This document shows positions 62,576-64,000 of a DNA stretch of 64,000 nucleotides, piece after piece. How positions within the stretch are numbered: the first letter of the stretch is position 1; every line of letters begins with the position of its first letter. The DNA is from Nocardioides sp. URHA0020 (GTDB taxonomy: Bacteria > Actinomycetota > Actinomycetes > Propionibacteriales > Nocardioidaceae): NCBI RefSeq assembly GCF_000620705.1, contig NZ_JIAR01000025.1, positions 245,408-309,407 of the forward strand, written 5' to 3'. The notes below the pieces were generated by a model. The model was not told the DNA's origin and made no database searches. It was given only the letters and a program-made list of their open reading frames with translations. The translations under genes were made by a program, and so were the position numbers.

Positions 62576-64000
62576 TCAGTCTCCCCGACCGGACCTGCCC
62601 GGGGTCGACTTCTGGACCTGGAGCAGCAGCTCGATGTTGGTCGACGACTTCCGCAGCCGGCCCAGCAGCAGCTCGTGCGCCTGCGGGCCATCGAGGTTGA
62701 CCAGCTCGTGCCGCAGCTGCCGGATGATCGCCAGCTCCTCCTTGCTCAGGAGGAGCTCCTCGCGGCGGGTGCCCGACTGGACCGCGTCGATCGCGGGGAA
62801 GAGCCGCTTGTCCGCGAGGTCGCGGCGCAGCCGGAGCTCCATGTTGCCGGTGCCCGTGAAGTCCTCGAAGATCACCTCGTCCATCGTCGAGCCGCTCTCG
62901 ACGAGGGCGGTGGCGAGGATGGTCAGCGAGCCACCGTTCTCGATGTTGCGCGCGGCTCCGAAGAACTTCTTCGGCGGGTAGAGCGCAGCGGAGTCGACGC
63001 CGCCGGACAGGATCCGTCCGCTGGGCGGTGCCGCCAGGTTGTAGGCGCGACCGAGCCGCGTGACGCCGTCGAGGAGCACCACGACGTCGTGGCCGAGCTC
63101 GACGAGCCGCTTGGCCCGCTCGATGGCGAGCTCCGCGACCGTCGTGTGGTCGATCGGCGGGCGGTCGAAGGTGGAGGAGATGACCTCGCCCTTGACCGAG
63201 CGCTCGAAGTCCGTGACCTCCTCGGGCCGCTCGTCGACCAGCACCACCATCAGGTGGCACTCCGGGTTGTTGCTGGTGATCGAGCTGGCGATGGACTGCA
63301 GGACGGTCGTCTTGCCGGCCTTGGCCGGTGACACGATCAGGCCTCGCTGGCCCTTGCCGATCGGGGCCGCGATGTCGATCAGGCGACCGATCAGGTTGTC
63401 CGGACCGGTCTCCAGGCGCAGCCGCTCGGTCGGGTGGACCGGCGTGAGCTGGGAGAACTCGACCCGGTTCTTGGCGACCTCCGGGTCGGCGCCGTTGACC
63501 GCGTCGATGCGGACCATCGGGTTGAACTTCTCCTTGCGCTCGCCCTCGCGGGGCTGGCGCACCTGGCCGACGATCGCGTCACCGCGACGCAGCCCGAACT
63601 TGCGCACCATCGACAGCGACACGTAGACGTCGTCGGTGCTGGCGAGGTAGCCGCTGGTCCGCACGAACGCATAGTTGTCCAGGACGTCCAGGATGCCGGC
63701 GGCCGGCACCAGGACGTCGTCCTCGAGGATCGTGGTGTCGGGCTCGTTGCGCCCGCCGCCACCACCGCCACCACCGGCACCGCCGCCGGTGCCACCTGCG
63801 GTGGCCGGCCGCACGGTGCGATCGCGGTCGCGACCACGGCGCCGGCGGTTGCGACGGCTGCCCTCGCCATCGCCGTCGAGGTCGTCACCCTGCTGGTCCC
63901 CCTGGCCGGCCCGGTCCTGCTGGCCCCGGTCCTGCTGGCCGCGGTCCTGCTTGGGCTGGTCCTGCTGGCCCCGGTCCTGCTTGGGCTGGTCCTGCTGGCC
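62576..64000 (-). CDS. rho: Transcription termination factor Rho, 5' end outside the window
   Basis: The visible 474 codons are open to the window edge, so the N-terminus is missing. The RNA-binding domain includes [20 protein letters not shown] and [16 protein letters not shown]. The P-loop is SPAKAGKTT, with [18 protein letters not shown], the Q/R-loop regions and the secondary RNA site [17 protein letters not shown]. Ahead of the core lies a long disordered insert with GQQD(Q/R) repeats, an acidic [10 protein letters not shown] stretch, an Arg-rich [14 protein letters not shown] cluster and a glycine run. Such N-terminal inserts are typical of actinobacterial Rho and add RNA affinity. Confidence 0.97.
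   Translation of the reverse strand, partial: GQQDQPKQDRGQQDQPKQDRGQQDRGQQDRAGQGDQQGDDLDGDGEGSRRNRRRRGRDRDRTVRPATAGGTGGGAGGGGGGGGRNEPDTTILEDDVLVPAAGILDVLDNYAFVRTSGYLASTDDVYVSLSMVRKFGLRRGDAIVGQVRQPREGERKEKFNPMVRIDAVNGADPEVAKNRVEFSQLTPVHPTERLRLETGPDNLIGRLIDIAAPIGKGQRGLIVSPAKAGKTTVLQSIASSITSNNPECHLMVVLVDERPEEVTDFERSVKGEVISSTFDRPPIDHTTVAELAIERAKRLVELGHDVVVLLDGVTRLGRAYNLAAPPSGRILSGGVDSAALYPPKKFFGAARNIENGGSLTILATALVESGSTMDEVIFEDFTGTGNMELRLRRDLADKRLFPAIDAVQSGTRREELLLSKEELAIIRQLRHELVNLDGPQAHELLLGRLRKSSTNIELLLQVQKSTPGRSGRGD
63911..64000 (-). repeat. Tandem coding repeats in the Rho N-terminal insert
   Basis: Two 30-bp units coding [10 protein letters not shown] (64000-63971 and 63970-63941) are followed by two 15-bp units coding GQQDR (63940-63911). 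The array continues past the window edge, so the copy number is unknown. Such repeats can expand or contract by slippage. Confidence 0.85.

Overview
The window is GC-rich (over 70% by eye), with almost every coding third position G or C, and it carries a typical actinobacterial gene set (EndoMS/NucS, DUF2550 beside atpC, Rho with a long Arg/Asp/Gln-rich N-terminal region, crotonyl-CoA carboxylase/reductase). This points to a chromosomal segment of a Nocardioidaceae-like actinobacterium, Nocardioides or a close relative. The genus is inferred from style and content, not proven. No tRNA, rRNA, CRISPR array, insertion sequence or prophage was seen.

Left part (1-24.3 kb). A LysR regulator diverges from a truncated EamA exporter. 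Then come two small DUF genes, a TPR/thioredoxin-like chaperone, a CoA-transferase, a B12-dependent acyl-CoA mutase with isobutyryl-CoA-mutase-like residues, two large secreted peptidases (an immune-inhibitor-A-like M6 metallopeptidase and an S8 subtilase) with a MarR regulator between them, MeaB and acetyl-CoA acetyltransferase (overlapping), methylmalonyl/ethylmalonyl-CoA epimerase, crotonyl-CoA carboxylase/reductase, a FilP/Scy/DivIVA-like coiled-coil protein and an AI-2E transporter. After an EamA/CGNR divergent pair comes a DUF4157 protein with an uncharacterised C-terminal half and softer codon use; it resembles exported effectors and is the most novel single gene here.

Middle (23.5-48 kb). 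This is accessory metabolism: an alpha/beta hydrolase, a GH114-like enzyme with a membrane-anchored partner, two MFS transporters, a tandem-duplicated 3-hydroxybutyryl-CoA dehydrogenase, GNAT, the mismatch endonuclease NucS, a glycosidase-like secreted protein, ferritin with a Cys-rich partner and a candidate IdeR box, a PAS histidine kinase, ethylmalonyl-CoA mutase, a STAS protein, a cobalamin adenosyltransferase, and a large AfsR/SARP-type regulator divergent from a berberine-bridge-type oxidoreductase.

Right part (47.6-64 kb) is conserved core, all on the minus strand: rho, a receiver/histidine-kinase pair, rpmE, prfA, prmC, threonylcarbamoyl-AMP synthase, a WecA-like transferase, atpZ/atpI-like genes, atpBEFHAGDC and DUF2550.

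Connections. Acetyl-CoA acetyltransferase, 3-hydroxybutyryl-CoA dehydrogenase, Ccr, epimerase, ethylmalonyl-CoA mutase, MeaB and an adenosyltransferase together cover much of the ethylmalonyl-CoA route (acetyl-CoA to methylsuccinyl-CoA) plus cofactor supply. The ccr and ecm upstream regions share a TTACC-N4-GGTA inverted repeat. Many genes look leaderless: a TAnnnT box lies exactly six bases before the start codon. Two convergent intergenic regions share a palindrome-plus-hairpin repeat, one of them tandemly duplicated together with the 3' end of a transporter gene.
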